A stretch of DNA of 64,000 bases from Melanocharis versteri (Eukaryota > Chordata > Aves > Passeriformes > Melanocharitidae): NCBI GenBank assembly GCA_013397845.1, contig VZTG01002277.1:139448-203447 (forward strand). Direction: 5' to 3'. Positions 1 through 12,640 of this stretch are shown piece after piece (the stretch's first letter is position 1; every line of letters starts with the position of its first letter). A model generated the notes under the pieces. The model was given only the letters and a program-made list of their open reading frames with translations. It was not told where the DNA came from and did not search any database. A program made the translations under genes and the position numbers.

Positions 1-3000
1 TGGAAGGACCATGCTCTTGGCCTTTTGCTGCCCAATTGCACAAGGTTAATGAGACCTGCAGAGGAATCGCTGCTGGAGACGGGGCAACATGAGCCTTGCA
101 GAGCATCACATCTGGAGTCCAGAGGCGCTTGCCTCCCCCATTTGCATTTGCTTCCCACTCCCTCATATGGAGCAGGATCAGTGATTCTCCTTTGCAAAGA
201 GCTTGAACAAGGACTGTGGAAGAGGAATAAAGGGGAAAGGAGATTTGAAAATGAAGTCTAGTTATTTTTTAATCTCATACCTGAAATTTATAGCATCATT
301 CTCCCCTCTGAATAAACAACTATTCTGTCCCTTCCAATTACAATGCACAAAGCTGACTGCTACATGCAATGTCAAATTTACACTGGTGCCTTTTATCAGG
401 ATTTCCTTTCATATTGCTCTCTAAGCAATGACTTTGTAAGGAGATTAACTGCATTATATGCCACACATTAAACAAACCCACATGTATACAACACAGCTTT
501 TAACAGATTTCTCTTTTCCCCAGGATGGCCCTTCCTATCTTAGAAGGTCTTGGTTTTTAGCACCCTATCCCTCAAGCACTGGCCCATTACCACCATCACC
601 AGAGAGGAGTTCAAGATATACCCAGTATCCATCAACACTGCCAATAAATCAGGTGCAGATAGCTTTATTATTCTTATTTCATGGGCAAATTGCTGATCAG
701 CTCTGCTCATTATCTGAGATAAAGGCGAAAGGAAAAAATGTGGAGACTTACAATAAAGACAAAGCATACATTTTCCAAAAAAGGCATCTTCTAAAGAGAA
801 TTCCTTTAAAAAGTTCATTTAGTTTTTTTCTTAATACTTGTTCTTTTTCTAAAAGCTATTCTTTCACAGATTTCTACAGTTTACAAAACCCAAACTAAAT
901 AAAACCTGACAAAAACAAACCACAATCTTCCCAAGTGCCGTGCAACCCACAGCAACATAACTGATAACTTTTCATTCATCCAGTGACATAAATTGTGGCC
1001 ACCACAGATGTTTTCCAAGGGACTATCTAGTTCCTGGCAGCACCATCTTTCAGGAGACTGCTCAGAGTAGCAATTTGTTGCTGAAATGGATCCCAAATAC
1101 TTGGATAGTTGGAATACGGGTGGACTCTTCCTTCCCATAGACTTACCTGGTAGCAGGCAGTGACCCTGGGTGGGTGAAGAGCCAGTTCTTCCCCCTCAGG
1201 TTGCAGGCTGCCTTCTTTGCTTTCCAAGGACTCGGCTGGTTCTCCATATCGGATTGTTCCATTTCATGTTTCCTGCTCACATACGTGCAGCACTGTCATC
1301 TCCCCACATCTGCAGATCAGGGATGCTGGAGGGGCTCTCTCCCCCTGCTACTCCCTCCTGCCTCCCCTCACCTCCTTGCAAGACTGTGGAGTGTTTATTC
1401 TCTCAGCTCCTTTTGCTATTTATCACATCTCTTCCATCACCTGTAGTGCTTTTCCTGATTTCTATTGCTCTTTGCCACATTCTTTTCCTTGACTTTCTGT
1501 CAAAACCCCTGGCATCTCTGAAAGTTTCAATTTTTTAATTCTCTACCTATCAAAGCTACTAAAAGAAAACACTGCAGAATGACTGACCTTGACATACAGA
1601 TCTAAAAAAAAAAAGATTTTTTTTTTAAATTCCTATTATTATTACCAATACTGAGTATTATTACTGAATCAGTTAATGGAAAACAGATCAAATATGCTTC
1701 CCTTTTTGTAAGGGCTGAAATAATTAAAATGCATGATGTAATTGTCCATACTTTTTCTGTGAAAATAAGAAACCTACATTCAACAACTCCATGTTCAGCT
1801 GTTTTTCCAGCTGGAAAGATGGAAAAAAAATTAGAATATCCATTCATTCTCTGAAGAGGAAGCAACCAGTCTTTACACAACACAAATTAGTTTATCTAGA
1901 ACTAATATTTTATATTTAACATAGAAGCTGATCCAAGATCTTGGCTTCATTCAGATGAAAGGCAGCCTGCTTGTATATTGGTGAGGCAATCCTACTTAAC
2001 TAAAACTAGAATTGTGTACATGGAAACTACTTCTATAGGGGCAAAATTAAGGGAAATAAAAAACTGAAAAGCCTGAAAGCAGTCATCAGCCAAACCTTTC
2101 TTCAAATGGACATTTTCCAGGTACCAAAATGATGATAAGGCACCATACATGCAGCCTAACAAGTTATTGAGGTGAGGCTGTAGAGTGTTCACATAACCAG
2201 AAATATCAAGTTTCCTTCCTCTAGTGCATCCCTCTGGGCTTTAGGCACACAAATGATGGAGTATTTGCACCTGGCAAGAGACCAATGAAACGAAAATGCT
2301 CCTAAGTTACTAGAGTAACACACGTACACACACCTGTAGTAAGAGATTGATTTGCCTTCCAACAGGAGCTATCCTACAATCTCTACAACCCACGGACTTT
2401 CAGAAACAAAATTATGTTCACTCCTTACAAAACAGCATTTCAGGGTGTACCATTTGCCCTCTCAGAGGGGCAGGAATGGGATGCTCACCCAGGGTGGTAG
2501 CAGAGATCACATACCTCCAGCAAGGAGCACAGCAAACCCCCCTGTTGTTATTCAAACACCCAGATGATGCTGGGGACACCAGGAGCAAGGAGTCACCTTG
2601 GCCAGGCTCAGCTGCAGAGGCAGCCATGGAGCCTGTGAGCTCCTGCTTGCCTTTTCCAGCCCCAGGATGGGATTCTGCCTCTTCCTCAGCAGCCCCCAGC
2701 ACAGAGAAAGCACTGCTACAAGTGACTTCACCGTGTGGCTTTGCTTCCCTCACACTCGCACGCCCAGGTGTGCCCACGCACATGCTGACACAGGGCCACG
2801 TATCTCTGATCCTTTCATTTGTTGCAACACTGCATCCATGGTAAATACATCCATCCTGCTGCAGTAAATCATCATTTTACAATGGATATATACCTATATT
2901 ATTACTGTAATGCTGATGTACCGAACCATTAGTATAAAAAAGCAAGCAGGTTATAAAAATGATGCAAAGACTCCCATAAAGTAAGAAACAAAACCCAAAC

Positions 3001-3639
3001 TACTGTAGCAAACATTAGCACTAAGATAAGTAAATTAGAGATTATTCTGGAGATAAATTAGTGGGTAGATAGGAGTAGGTAAAGTATATGTGGCTGCTTG
3101 TGTCTTTTCCAGTTGGGAGCTGTGAGCTGCATCTTCTAGAATCTATGCAGTGTCAGTGCAATAATATGGATGGATATTTAAGACTAGGCTATGACCATGA
3201 CTCTGAGGCAATTGCCTTCCATAGAAGTCAGCACACCAGCAAATTTCATCCTTATTAACTTCGCTGCTTTTATACATCGCACTAATTAAAAACCCTACCA
3301 TAAAAGTTGCTCTCAGACACTTTGCATAGAGTAAATATGCTGTGGGAATCCAGTGTAACTGCAAATTTGCCTCTAAGTAGAAAACAGTCAGTGACCCTGA
3401 AGAGATCAATTTTTAGGCAGCAATACAAGGTATCCATGGAACAGAAAGATTAACTCTTCTCAGCATATTTCAAGACTCCCACTGAAACCAAATCTTCAGA
3501 GAAAACATACATTCAGAGTGGCTTTGGAATCCAGACCTAATATATGGAGAAACTTTCAAAGCAGGTCATTTATTTGACATAATTGTGCTAACATCCCTTT
3601 AAGCTGTGCAAACCAGAAAGATCATTTCAAAATATTAAC
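1..3639. other. Intergenic or intronic DNA, no gene recognised
   Basis: Mixed AT-rich sequence with a GC-richer patch at about 2450-2850. The open frames here are short and unrelated to any family I know. A polypyrimidine tract ending in CAG at 521-523 precedes a 129-nt open stretch closed by AG/GTGCAG at 651-655, but this donor is weak, so I do not call an exon. At 1604-1626 an A-run meets a T-run around a GA centre, a simple-sequence near-palindrome. Confidence 0.6.
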
Positions 3640-3850
3640 TTATTTCTTGCTATCAACAACAATGCAATTAATTCCCCTCAATAAAGATTGTTTTTGCAAA
3701 AGAGCAATAAGGTGCCTCTGCAGGGGGCATCATTATCATTAAATAATCACACCCCAGGAGACGCGAGGCACTGCGCTGCACCATGTACATTTTAGCACTC
3801 CGGAGTATGATTAGTTTGTGTTAACCACACCCCAGAACAGCTAATTGGGA
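3640..3850. promoter_or_regulatory. Enhancer-like, constrained-looking non-coding segment
   Basis: The segment combines AT-rich homeodomain-type words (ATTAAATAAT near 3738-3747, GCTAATTGGG-type near 3839-3849) with retained CpGs (GACGCGAGG near 3760). Two copies of CACACCCCAG, a KLF/Sp-type CACCC box, lie at 3748-3757 and 3826-3835, about 78 bp apart. Retained CpGs in otherwise CpG-poor DNA plus repeated factor-site words suggest constraint. There is no open frame of interest. Regulatory function is inferred only from texture. Confidence 0.25.
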
Positions 3851-4150
3851 AAAGACTATAAACTGAGGAGATTTCTGGATTCCTTCTATTTTTGGCACTG
3901 ACAGGGAAACCAGGAAGTTTTTTACCAGTCCCGTGGAAAAGGTGGCCAGGTGTGACCTAGCAAGGCACCATCTTGCCGTGGCTGTCACCGGAGCCCATAA
4001 TACCAGCCTGCCGTGGTAATGCACATCAATATCTGCATCCTGAAAAAAATTACATGAGCCAAACCCCGTGTGTAACAAGGGGCTAGGTTGGGATTTTGGG
4101 ATGGTGTGTTTTCATATGAAAGCAAACCAGGCCCAGCTGTTCTGCACAGA

Positions 4151-4290
4151 TAGAATCATGGAATCATTAAAGTTGGAAAAGACCTCCAAGATCATCAAGT
4201 CCAACCTGCAACCGTATACCACCATATCAGGAAGTGCCACATCTACTCACTTCTTGAACACTTCCAGGGATGCTGATTCCACCACTATCT
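4151..4290 (-). mobile_element. CR1 LINE 3'-end fragment
   Basis: Read on the plus strand, the segment begins AGAATCATGGAATCATTAA, continues with GTTGGAAAAGACCTCCAAG and ATCATCAAGTCCAACC, and then shows CTTCCAGGGATGCTGATTCC. These are the reverse complement of the 3' untranslated end of avian CR1 retrotransposons, whose 3' end carries ATTCTATGATTCTATG-type repeats. The element is therefore on the minus strand and heavily 5'-truncated to about 140 bp, as is usual for CR1. It cannot code. An AT-rich stretch (ATATATATGC) follows at 4291. The match is by recognition, not by a database search. Confidence 0.85.
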
Positions 4291-5439
4291 ATATATATGC
4301 AGGAAAACAGACACACATTATTTTAATAGAGTGGCTGCTTCTTATCTGCTGGATGTTTTATATCATTTTGGACAGTCTGCTGTGATATTTGGCAAAGCTT
4401 TGGAAATAGATGGGATTTTTTAAAAATGCATACTTCCAGAACACAGATAATTGCTTTGCATGGTGCTGGACTCCTAAGGACTCAGTGGTTGGGATTCTTT
4501 TCTCTGCTTAAACCAGTGGTCTTTACCACAGAATGCACCCTGGCAATTAGATACCCCTGATATGCATGGAAGCTATGACGATTATACTCTAGATTTGTCA
4601 ATTTTCCCTTGCTGGAAAGAAAACGTAGGGAAATCGTGAAAGAATCATCTCACAATTTGGTTGGGAATAAAGGAGAAACCACCTCATCATTTGGGAGATG
4701 AAATTCAAGCCTGTTTTGACAGCTTCAAGCACAACCTCAAAGGCAAACACACAGGCACAGGATCGGCACTGTGCATCCAGAACCACGTGCAAGGGTAAAG
4801 AAGCTCAGTGACCATCCCAGGGTGGCCAAGCCTCACTGCTGGAGACCCAGCAGCCCTTTTCTGGGATACTGCAGGCCCCCCATCAGTTTCTGAACATGTA
4901 AGGGAAGGGGGAATGCAGGAGAATGGTAACTCCTCAAGGGACGGTGGGGACACTGTAGAGATGCCCACCGTGGGTGTGCAGGGCACACACCCAGGTCAAG
5001 GCCACAAGACCAGGGACAAAGAGGATTCCACAGCCACCTGAAGACTGTGAGAAATTATGGCCACAGGAAGTCCTTACCACACACAAGCCCTCTGGGGGTA
5101 GGGTACAACCCCTAGACCTGTGAGGAGCAGATTAGTGAACAGCATTTGCTGTCTGTATTCCTAACTTCGGCTATCTCTACATTCAATACTGTTACCCATT
5201 TCTTCTCAAAAACTAAAAAAGAATGAAAATTTTCTGCAAGACCTTTAGGCTAGATGCACCAAGTCTTACCAAAGAGCCCTTTTCCTTCTCAGGAGCCAAG
5301 AATTTTGCTGGTGTTGGAGTGCCATTGAAGCTGAATTAGCAAAGCTTCTCCCATTTATGGGTCAGACCGAGTTGAACAATGGCTGCTCAAGAGAATAAAA
5401 CAAAAATGAGAATGGAATTAGAGATACAGTAATTCAAAT
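4291..5439. other. Intergenic DNA, no gene recognised
   Basis: Ordinary mixed-composition DNA. The GC-richer part (4800-5040) has overlapping open frames on both strands whose translations show no recognisable domain. No repeats, hairpins or promoter-like CpG clusters were seen. Confidence 0.5.
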
Positions 5440-6110
5440 GAAACAAAAAATACCATATGCATGAGCAAGCAATATACTTATTGTTAACACAGGTTAATTT
5501 ATAATCAATATTTAAAGTATTTTATCAGGAGTGTAACTGATACTTCATGACTATGTATGTGCAGCCAGTAAGGTATAGATTTATAAATATGAGGGTTATC
5601 ATATCTTCAGAGGAGCAAGGCACAGCCGTTTTAAAATTGAAATTCTCAGATTTTATCAGTTATCTCTTTCCACAGGATAATGTAACTTTACAATTACTTA
5701 GCTCATAAAGAACTAATTTCATTCAGCTTCCAATAAATACTTTTAAAATAGGAGTCTATGGCAAGATTTCTTGAGTGGTCGAATCATGAACAATAATGGT
5801 CATACAGACTTTGAAGGAAAGTCTTGATAATGAGATTAATACCTGCAGGCTTCCCTCACAAAGATTTAGTTTTATAAGCAATTAATAATAACCTCCTTTT
5901 TCTATTTTTTTGTATTACAAAGAAAATAAGTTATTGATTTCAACTGCAAAAATAACTATTTGCATAACATTGTTGATTGTATGTTCTACTAGCACAATCA
6001 GGATTAATTGAAGCAAAATATTTTATTATTTTTAAATGGGTAAAGATTTTATATATATTAGCATTTGAATCTGATTAGAACAGTCTGTTTACCAGCACTA
6101 TTAGGAGCAC
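5440..6110. promoter_or_regulatory. AT-rich enhancer-like block
   Basis: A long AT-rich block without stacked homopolymers or simple repeats. It is dense in complex homeodomain, POU and SOX-type words: AAGCAATTAATAATAACC near 5877, AACTATTTGCATAACATTG near 5953, AGGATTAATTGAAGC near 6000. This non-repetitive AT-rich texture is typical of conserved vertebrate non-coding elements around developmental genes. Conservation itself cannot be assessed here, so the call is an inference. Confidence 0.25.
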
Positions 6111-8199
6111 AGCTCATATTACCATATTCAATCCACACTGTGGCATAAAGCCTTCCTGTTGACACCTCTGTACAGACTTGTGGGCAGACCTTTGAAAGCA
6201 TTCCTAAATTTTAGACATGATAAGTACTAGCAACTCTTGCTCAGCTTTTCTTACATTCTAGATACGATGTTCTTAATTAAATATCGTGAGTGAAACAGCA
6301 GTCAGTGATCTGTGGGAATTTTGCCACTGATTTCCATTTTATCCACCTGATAAACCCCATTCTTACCTCCACGTTTGAATGTAGGAGGAAGCTCACCCTG
6401 CAGAAGGGCAGCCAGAGAATTTAAGTGCAGTCTAAGTAAATTGCTGGTGGAGGAAGATCCCCTGCCTTTAGGTGGTGCTTCTGCTCTGGGGAGGGAAATG
6501 TCAGGTGCCACAAGTTTGAAAAACTGGATACACTCTTGACCTGCAACAGGGCAAAGTCACAACGCTGTGATGAAATAACGTAATTCCCACCATACTTCAA
6601 CTTTCTTAAGTGGGCATATTTCTAAACAGATCACATTTGCTATGAAACCACATCTAAACTTTATTTTACATTTAAATTGTATGCATGCTTACCTTAAATT
6701 AACTGTTTTGTGAGAACAGCTTTTCTGTGAGTACAACGGTTTCAAATGCAAAACTGAGGCAACCCAGTGATACCACCTTTAAGTTGATGAACTAGTCATG
6801 CAACATACTGGCTCGTTTAAAAATTTATATTCATACTCAGGTTCTCAGTCTGAGTAAACACCAAATTCTTTCTGGTTCCCAGACAGAAAGGCTTTTTTCT
6901 GTAGCTGATTTTTAAAATTAATTCATCATGAATGAACCAAATGACTGAGATTACACCAAGCAGGAGCTTTGGTAGCATCTTTTCTCATCCTATGTTTCCC
7001 TCCAGCCACCAGCAGCCAGACAGCACGTGAGCTTTGCTGGGCCAGGTGTCTGCAAGAAATGAAAGGCATCCTCTGGACTGCTGTGGCTGGGAAAAAGGGA
7101 GTTCTATGACATTAGAGGGAGAAATGGATCACTCCATGTGCATGGTAAGAATTCACCTTACGGGCCCCAGCTCAGTCACCATCAGAACATCAGAGATGGA
7201 TTTTTGTCTAGCTGGGTTATGCACAAATTTTGGACTGTCACCAATTCAGGAGAGGGATCTCATCTGATCTGTTTTCTCATGTTTGCTTTCCCTGAACATC
7301 CCAGCTGAGATAGATGCAATCAGAGATTTAACCAGAGAATTTCAAATCTTCCCACAGCAATCAGCATAAAAATTTAAAAAAAAAAAAAAAATGAGTAGGA
7401 AAGGGAACCGAAACCTTGAGAGGGGCAAGAGGGAGAGCCAAGATTCCTGGACATTAGGTTTTAGAGATGAGTACTATTTAGGACTATTTTTTTGCCCCAG
7501 TATTTGACTGGCTTAACTTGCTAGTAGGAAAAAGGATTTTAAACCCAAACAAGTATAGCAGGTTCTTGAATTTCAACTTGGTTTGAATTTTTTAAATCTC
7601 TGATAGTCTGGCTAGTCATCCAACATGAATAGAAACAAAATAAAATGACACGGGACCAGTCACAGGCAGATTAACTTAAGCACGGAAAGCACAGAGAAAA
7701 AATGCAGCAAGAAATTAAAGGAAAATTCTAAATATCTAATAAATCTGAGAACTTCATAAACATTTTACACAGAAGAAAGAAACAAAATATGGCAACTAAA
7801 TTATGCATTCAGAATCGTATGCTTAACTGGGGTACTTCGCACTTGGATTTTGGTGAATGCCGCTTTTAATTCCATTGCAGATGTTCGTATTCATAACACG
7901 ACTATGCCCAAATTTAGCCAATATCAAACTGCTTTTATATGTATACTACAAATATCAAATGCCTGCAAAAGAGGCAAAAGAGGCAAGAATTAAAAAGTAG
8001 AGAATATAAACTGGACTGTGAAAGGGGAAAAGGAGAATAGATGAAAATCATTTTCAGAAACATCAGTTCTTGAAAAAATCACTATTAGCAAATTATCAGT
8101 TGCTTCTTCAAATAATAAGACTTTTAATCAATATGCAAAAAAATAATCAATTCCATCGCTCATTTTTTTATCCTTCTTTCTTTTGCTCTCATATTTTAT
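6111..8199. other. AT-rich intergenic DNA with a poly-A tract
   Basis: No gene is supported. An uninterrupted A16 run lies at 7376-7391. The sequence before it has no LINE or SINE 3' end that I recognise, so I treat the run as simple sequence. The remainder is AT-rich, with short open frames only. Confidence 0.5.
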
Positions 8200-9130
8200 G
8201 TACAGTAACTCACATTTTGCAGCCCACTGTGTAGCTATGAACTGAAATCAAATATTCAGACAGTAAATGAAGCTGCAGTTTGTATTTATAATGCTCCTAT
8301 AACTATGTATATATATATTATACAATCTCAATCTCTGTTAAAAAAAGAAGCAGTTCAATAGAAAGAGATCATTTTATTAAAAAATCATGAATGCAACTGC
8401 ACTCATTCAACCCTAGAAATGTTTTGATGGCTTTTCAGCGCTGCAATATATTTAGATGGGAATATGTCATTAATATAAACAGCAGAATAGAAACTATTAA
8501 ACTAACACAATTTAAAACTGAACAAACCTGAGTATTTGATTAAAGTTTTTGTGCATTCTATACACTTGAACAGGTAACACAGAAGCATAATATTTTTGTT
8601 GATTTTTAATTTGTTAGAAGTATTACAATTGAAAAGCTAAATTTTCCAGTAGTTTGTATTTAGAAATTAGAAATCTGGTCCTGTAGGAACTTCTTCAGTC
8701 TTATTTTCCAGGCTAGACTCTGAATTTCAAGCGAAGTTTAAGACAGAAAGAAGCAATGATGCACATTATAGGAACCATCTCCTTTGTTACAAGGCAACAC
8801 TAAATGTGCTGAGTTTGAGTCAGTGTACATTTGGTAACTTTCAGTGATAAGGATAAAATCCAATTCCATATATACTTAATGCATAAAGCATTTTTTAGAA
8901 GATTTGCAAATAAAACACTATGGTTAGAAAGGTCATCCATTAATACGTAGTCAAGCCTTTAATGGATGTGTTTATTTTTCTAGACTGAATAATTAGCTGA
9001 GCATTTTTTCCCCCAGAATAACATTGCATTGCATAAATGCAGAGAATTGCTTACTAAAAACAATTTAAATTACACCTCGCACGCTCTATGTGCAACAACT
9101 GCTCCTCTCTCTAGGATATTAGGGGTAAAT
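8200..9130. promoter_or_regulatory. AT-rich enhancer-like block with a homeodomain dyad
   Basis: AT-rich, non-repetitive sequence containing TAAT/ATTA words and a perfect inverted repeat at 8934-8968 (separate entry). It also contains TTGCATTGCATAAATGCAG near 9024 and CpG-bearing words such as CTCGCACGCTC near 9077. No open frame of interest. A regulatory role is an inference from motif density. Confidence 0.22.
8934..8968. repeat. Inverted repeat with TAAT-type half-sites
   Basis: CATCCATTAA at 8934-8943 is repeated as its exact reverse complement TTAATGGATG at 8959-8968, leaving a 15-nt spacer. Each arm carries a CCATTAA homeodomain-type half-site, so the element could be a dyad of homeodomain sites or a short hairpin. 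Arm identity is seen directly. The binding interpretation is inferred. Confidence 0.6.
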
Positions 9131-10727
9131 TTTTAAAGCAGTGCACAGAACATAATCTTGTTATTTCCTAACTGGATTTGTGTGCTTAAGACTCACACAC
9201 TGCTTTGAAAAATTACCCCTTCAGAAGATTGACCTGGGCAAGGAACGGGAGTTTTAAACCTGGATTGAAGCACAAGTTGTAACCCAGCCTGGCAGCAAAG
9301 GCTGGCTTAGCAAAACGACTTGCTGTAGTCATACTACTCTTTGAATGGCCAAATTAAAGAAACTAATTCTTATTCTAATCACATCCAGTGGAATTCTGAT
9401 ATGCTGACACCCAAAATTATGGCTCTGTCATTAGAAAGAGAATGAGTGGGAATGTTTTGAAATTTTTTCTGTAAATTATGAAATAGACAGGGGCCTAAAT
9501 GACAAGATGTGACACTTTTGTTTTTTGATTATACAGTTAAAAGTTTCTAGTACTCAGCTTCATTTCAAGGGTGAATCACATCAGAGTGGGTCTAATCCAA
9601 ATGAAATACCTTTAGGATTCTTACTTCTTCAACTATTAGAGATCTATCATGTCTCCTGCATGAAGCCTCATTTTCATGTTAGAACAGATGGGCAAAATTG
9701 TCATTAACAGAAACTGACAACTCTAAAACTGAAATATAGATTTAGAAAGAAATCTAATGAATTAAATCAATGTTATTGCAATGAAAGCCAAAGAAATTAA
9801 TAGTGATTTGTAAAGTTACCCTCTATTTTAACCTCAGTATATTTTAGTCAGTGTGATTTTACATTCACAATACCTTTTCAGACTCATTGTTAATGTCTTA
9901 CTGTGTAATACACTCTTGTCTTAATATATCATCCACTCTTAGGAGAGTAGGGCTCTGGGTTCCATTCAACCAGACCAGCCTGCAAGATGCTGAGAAATAT
10001 GACAAATCCAAATTTAGTAGCATTTCCCCCTGCCCTGCAGCACAGAGGCAGTGGCACTCGAGTTCCATGCACTTCTAGAGCAGACCCCTATGTTTGCACA
10101 TTTCTAATCAAAATGACTTACAAGGAAGGACTTGCTCAAAACTCACTTCAAATAAACACTCAGGTTGTTTTAAAGCTTCTTTAAAGTATATATGTCCTTT
10201 ATTTCCAGCCCTTTAGCTCCAAAATAAAAGATTTTCCAGCTAATATGTCTTGCTAGATATGTGGGAGTGTTTTTTGTTTCATTTGCATAGTAATACAACA
10301 ATTAAGGTTTTTGAGACAGCACATATAAAGCCCTGAACAAGTACCTTCACATTGTCCAAGGACACTTTGTTTTTGAAACTACGGAAGCTAGGAGGCAATA
10401 TATCAGATGGTTATAAATTAATTATCAGAGTCAAAAGACTCATCCCAAGCTGCAATGGGAGCAGCAGCAACACACCCAAAAGCCCTCCCAGGCGAAACAG
10501 CTGCAAACTCTGCTAGTCAGAACTGCTCTCACCCTGCCCGTGCTCACAAAGCTGCACGAGTCTCGGTTTAGACAACTTTCTACAAGATAACTGTTTTCCA
10601 TTTAGCCCCTTTTTCTTTCTCAAAAGAAGGGTTTATTTTGGTCATCTGCAAGGAAAGGAAAAGCAAAATTCCATACAACCCCTTTACTTTTGTATGTACA
10701 GGTAGGCAAGCTGCATGGAGCCTCCCT
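9131..10727. other. Intergenic DNA, no gene recognised
   Basis: AT-rich DNA with only short open frames. There is no simple-sequence array, no CpG cluster and no transposon signature until the CR1 fragment begins near 10728. Confidence 0.5.
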
Positions 10728-10866
10728 TCCTGGAGTCTTCCTCCCTCAAAAGCCATCTGCACACAGTCCTGAGTAATGCGGTCTAGGGGACCCTGCTTGA
10801 GCAAGGAGCTTGGACTGGATGACCTCATCCCATTCCTCCCAACCTTACCTACTCTGTGATTCAATA
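10728..10866 (+). mobile_element. CR1 LINE 3'-end fragment
   Basis: The stretch runs CTGGAGTCTTCCTCCCTC, AAAAGCCATCTGCACAC, AGTCCTGAGTAATGCGGTC, TAGGGGACCCTGCTTGAGC, then GGACTGGATGACCTC, TTCCTCCCAACC and finally CTCTGTGATTC. This is the order of the avian CR1 3' end in sense orientation, including the terminal TGTGATTC-type repeat. The copy is 5'-truncated, small and diverged, and cannot code. It lies opposite in strand to the fragment at 4151-4290, so the two are independent insertions. Confidence 0.85.
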
Positions 10867-12279
10867 GCACCAGCGTTTATTCGTATTGCAAGGTTAGAAG
10901 TGAAAAACGCAAAACAAACTGTACAGCTGAAATACCAGAAATGGTGCTAAAAGCTCACACCCATCAGCCTGACAGAGAATTCAACAAGAGAAACGAGGCT
11001 TGTGTCACTGGTGATACTAAACTTGATTAAAGAAAAGTACATGTGCTTGGTTTCTTTTTCAGTAACAGGAAGGTTTTGGAAAGGGAAGAAATCCAATGTT
11101 TGAGCTGAATCCTTTAAAGCCAAAGACCTGCTATTTCCAGCTGTATTTCAAACCACAACGTGATAAAACTGTAGCTTTGCATGTCATGTTTCAGCTACTG
11201 CTGTTCATAATGTCATGCAAGACCAATAACATACTTGATTGTAAAAAGTATTTATTCAATTGTCTGTTTTACCAAATAAAATCTTGACTCAGCATTTCCT
11301 ACAGGTTTATATCACTCCCTGGTCCTTAGTTTCTTAGCATCTCTTGGCTGCCCTGCTTTTATTAACCCAGCAGTTTTCTTGCATCCTGCTTTCACCTGCT
11401 TTTGTAGCGGGTAAAGGAAAGGAGAAGTGCAAAAGGGTGTGCAGATTGCAGCACATTGGTCAGCATGGAGATGACAACAGGCAGGGTGAGAACTCTCCTC
11501 CCCTCACCCTCACTGTGATCACTGAATCACCAACAGGCAGAATGTTTCATCTTAGTTCCTACTGAAATCCTTAAAGAATCTCAAAATATATTCATGATTT
11601 TGGGTCTGGAGTTTGCAGACAGACATAGGCTTAGGACCTTGTCCAACATCACTGAAGAGTCATCAGCTGACTGACAACTCACTCACCATACACGCATCCA
11701 AAGCAGCAAACAAACATCAACTGCTTTGAAAAATAAGGTCTGTGGAAGAGAAAGAATCAGAAAATTATTTCAGAAGCTCAGAGACTTAATAATGAAGGCA
11801 GTGTTCAAAAGATACTTAAAGAGCATTACAGACAGAGTAAGGGTTTAAAGCGCTATTTTTAGTAATGTTCAATAAAACATGCATCTGCTATATGTTTTTG
11901 ATTTTATGAGGAAGCTTTTTCTTCGTGACACTACAGCAGGCTTGTCAAACTTCAGTCTAGTACAAATCATTTGATTGAAAAGTGCAACAGAGACACAAAC
12001 AACAGGATACCACCTCCAGAAACCTCTTTTTGTTTCCAAAAATTTCCGTTTGGATTCAGAGGCTGAGGATCAAGCCAAACAAAAATACAGTGTGCCACTG
12101 AAATGAAGATGTTTTATTAAGAGCAATCTCGTGCCAGCAATATCCGTTATTCTCCCCACATGCAGCAAACTCACCCATACATTTTTTAAATGCAACTAAC
12201 CTTATTTTATTAAGCAGATCAATCTAGAGTGGAGAGCGTGATTTTAATTGCAGTTTTGCGTGTAGCAATGAGATCTGGC
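10867..12279. other. Intergenic DNA, no gene recognised
   Basis: AT-rich with short open frames. A leucine-rich reading at 11344-11565 has no ATG near its start (it opens with TTG), so it is not supported as a gene. No repeats or CpG clusters were seen. Confidence 0.5.
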
Positions 12280-12640
12280 TGGGAATTCACCACGCACTTT
12301 TTTGGGGGGCTAACCCGTCCGGACCCTGCCACGCTTCCCGAGTTTCCCGGCGCTGGCGGAGCACCACAGGCAGGTTTTAGGTATTCAGCACACCCTTCAC
12401 CTTGCCTCACTCACTCATGCATTTGCTCCCCTATTTACATACATTACACCCTCGGTGCTGGGCCAGCCCTGAGCCCCTCCTCAGCTGCCCAGCCTGTCAC
12501 TGGCCCTGGGGACACCCCGACACTGGGGACACCCCGAGACTGGGGACACCCCGAGACCCCCAGAGCGGGGAGGGAGAGCCAGGCAGGGGCACTGGATCTC
12601 TGCAGCCGCGTGCCACAGCCTCTGCCTCCCCCAAAATGGA
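12280..12640. other. CpG-containing GC-rich patch
   Basis: About eight CpGs fall within 12290-12365 (CCCGTCCGGACC, TTCCCGGCGCTGGCGG), in contrast to the CpG-poor surroundings. A minisatellite follows at 12506-12556. Open frames on both strands are compositional and show no domain. This could be a remnant CpG island or a recombination-driven GC patch of the kind common in bird genomes. I cannot distinguish these. Confidence 0.35.
12506..12556. repeat. 17-bp minisatellite, three copies
   Basis: Three tandem 17-bp units of CTGGGGACACCCCGAGA type run from 12506 to 12556. The first differs from the others by one base (GACA against GAGA). Each unit contains GGGG-ACA-CCCC, a small self-complementary core. 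GGGGACA-type minisatellites are a familiar feature of GC-rich avian DNA. Related but irregular GGGACACTGGG words occur near 35655 and 60977 in this window. Confidence 0.85.

Noticed and set aside
524..652. Possible exon after a good polypyrimidine tract
   Set aside because: The donor (CAG/GTGCAG) is weak and the peptide is not recognisable.
1604..1626. A-run/T-run palindrome
   Set aside because: Low-complexity simple sequence. Self-complementarity is trivial.
11344..11565. Leucine-rich, signal-peptide-like frame
   Set aside because: The first codon is TTG and no ATG precedes the hydrophobic part.
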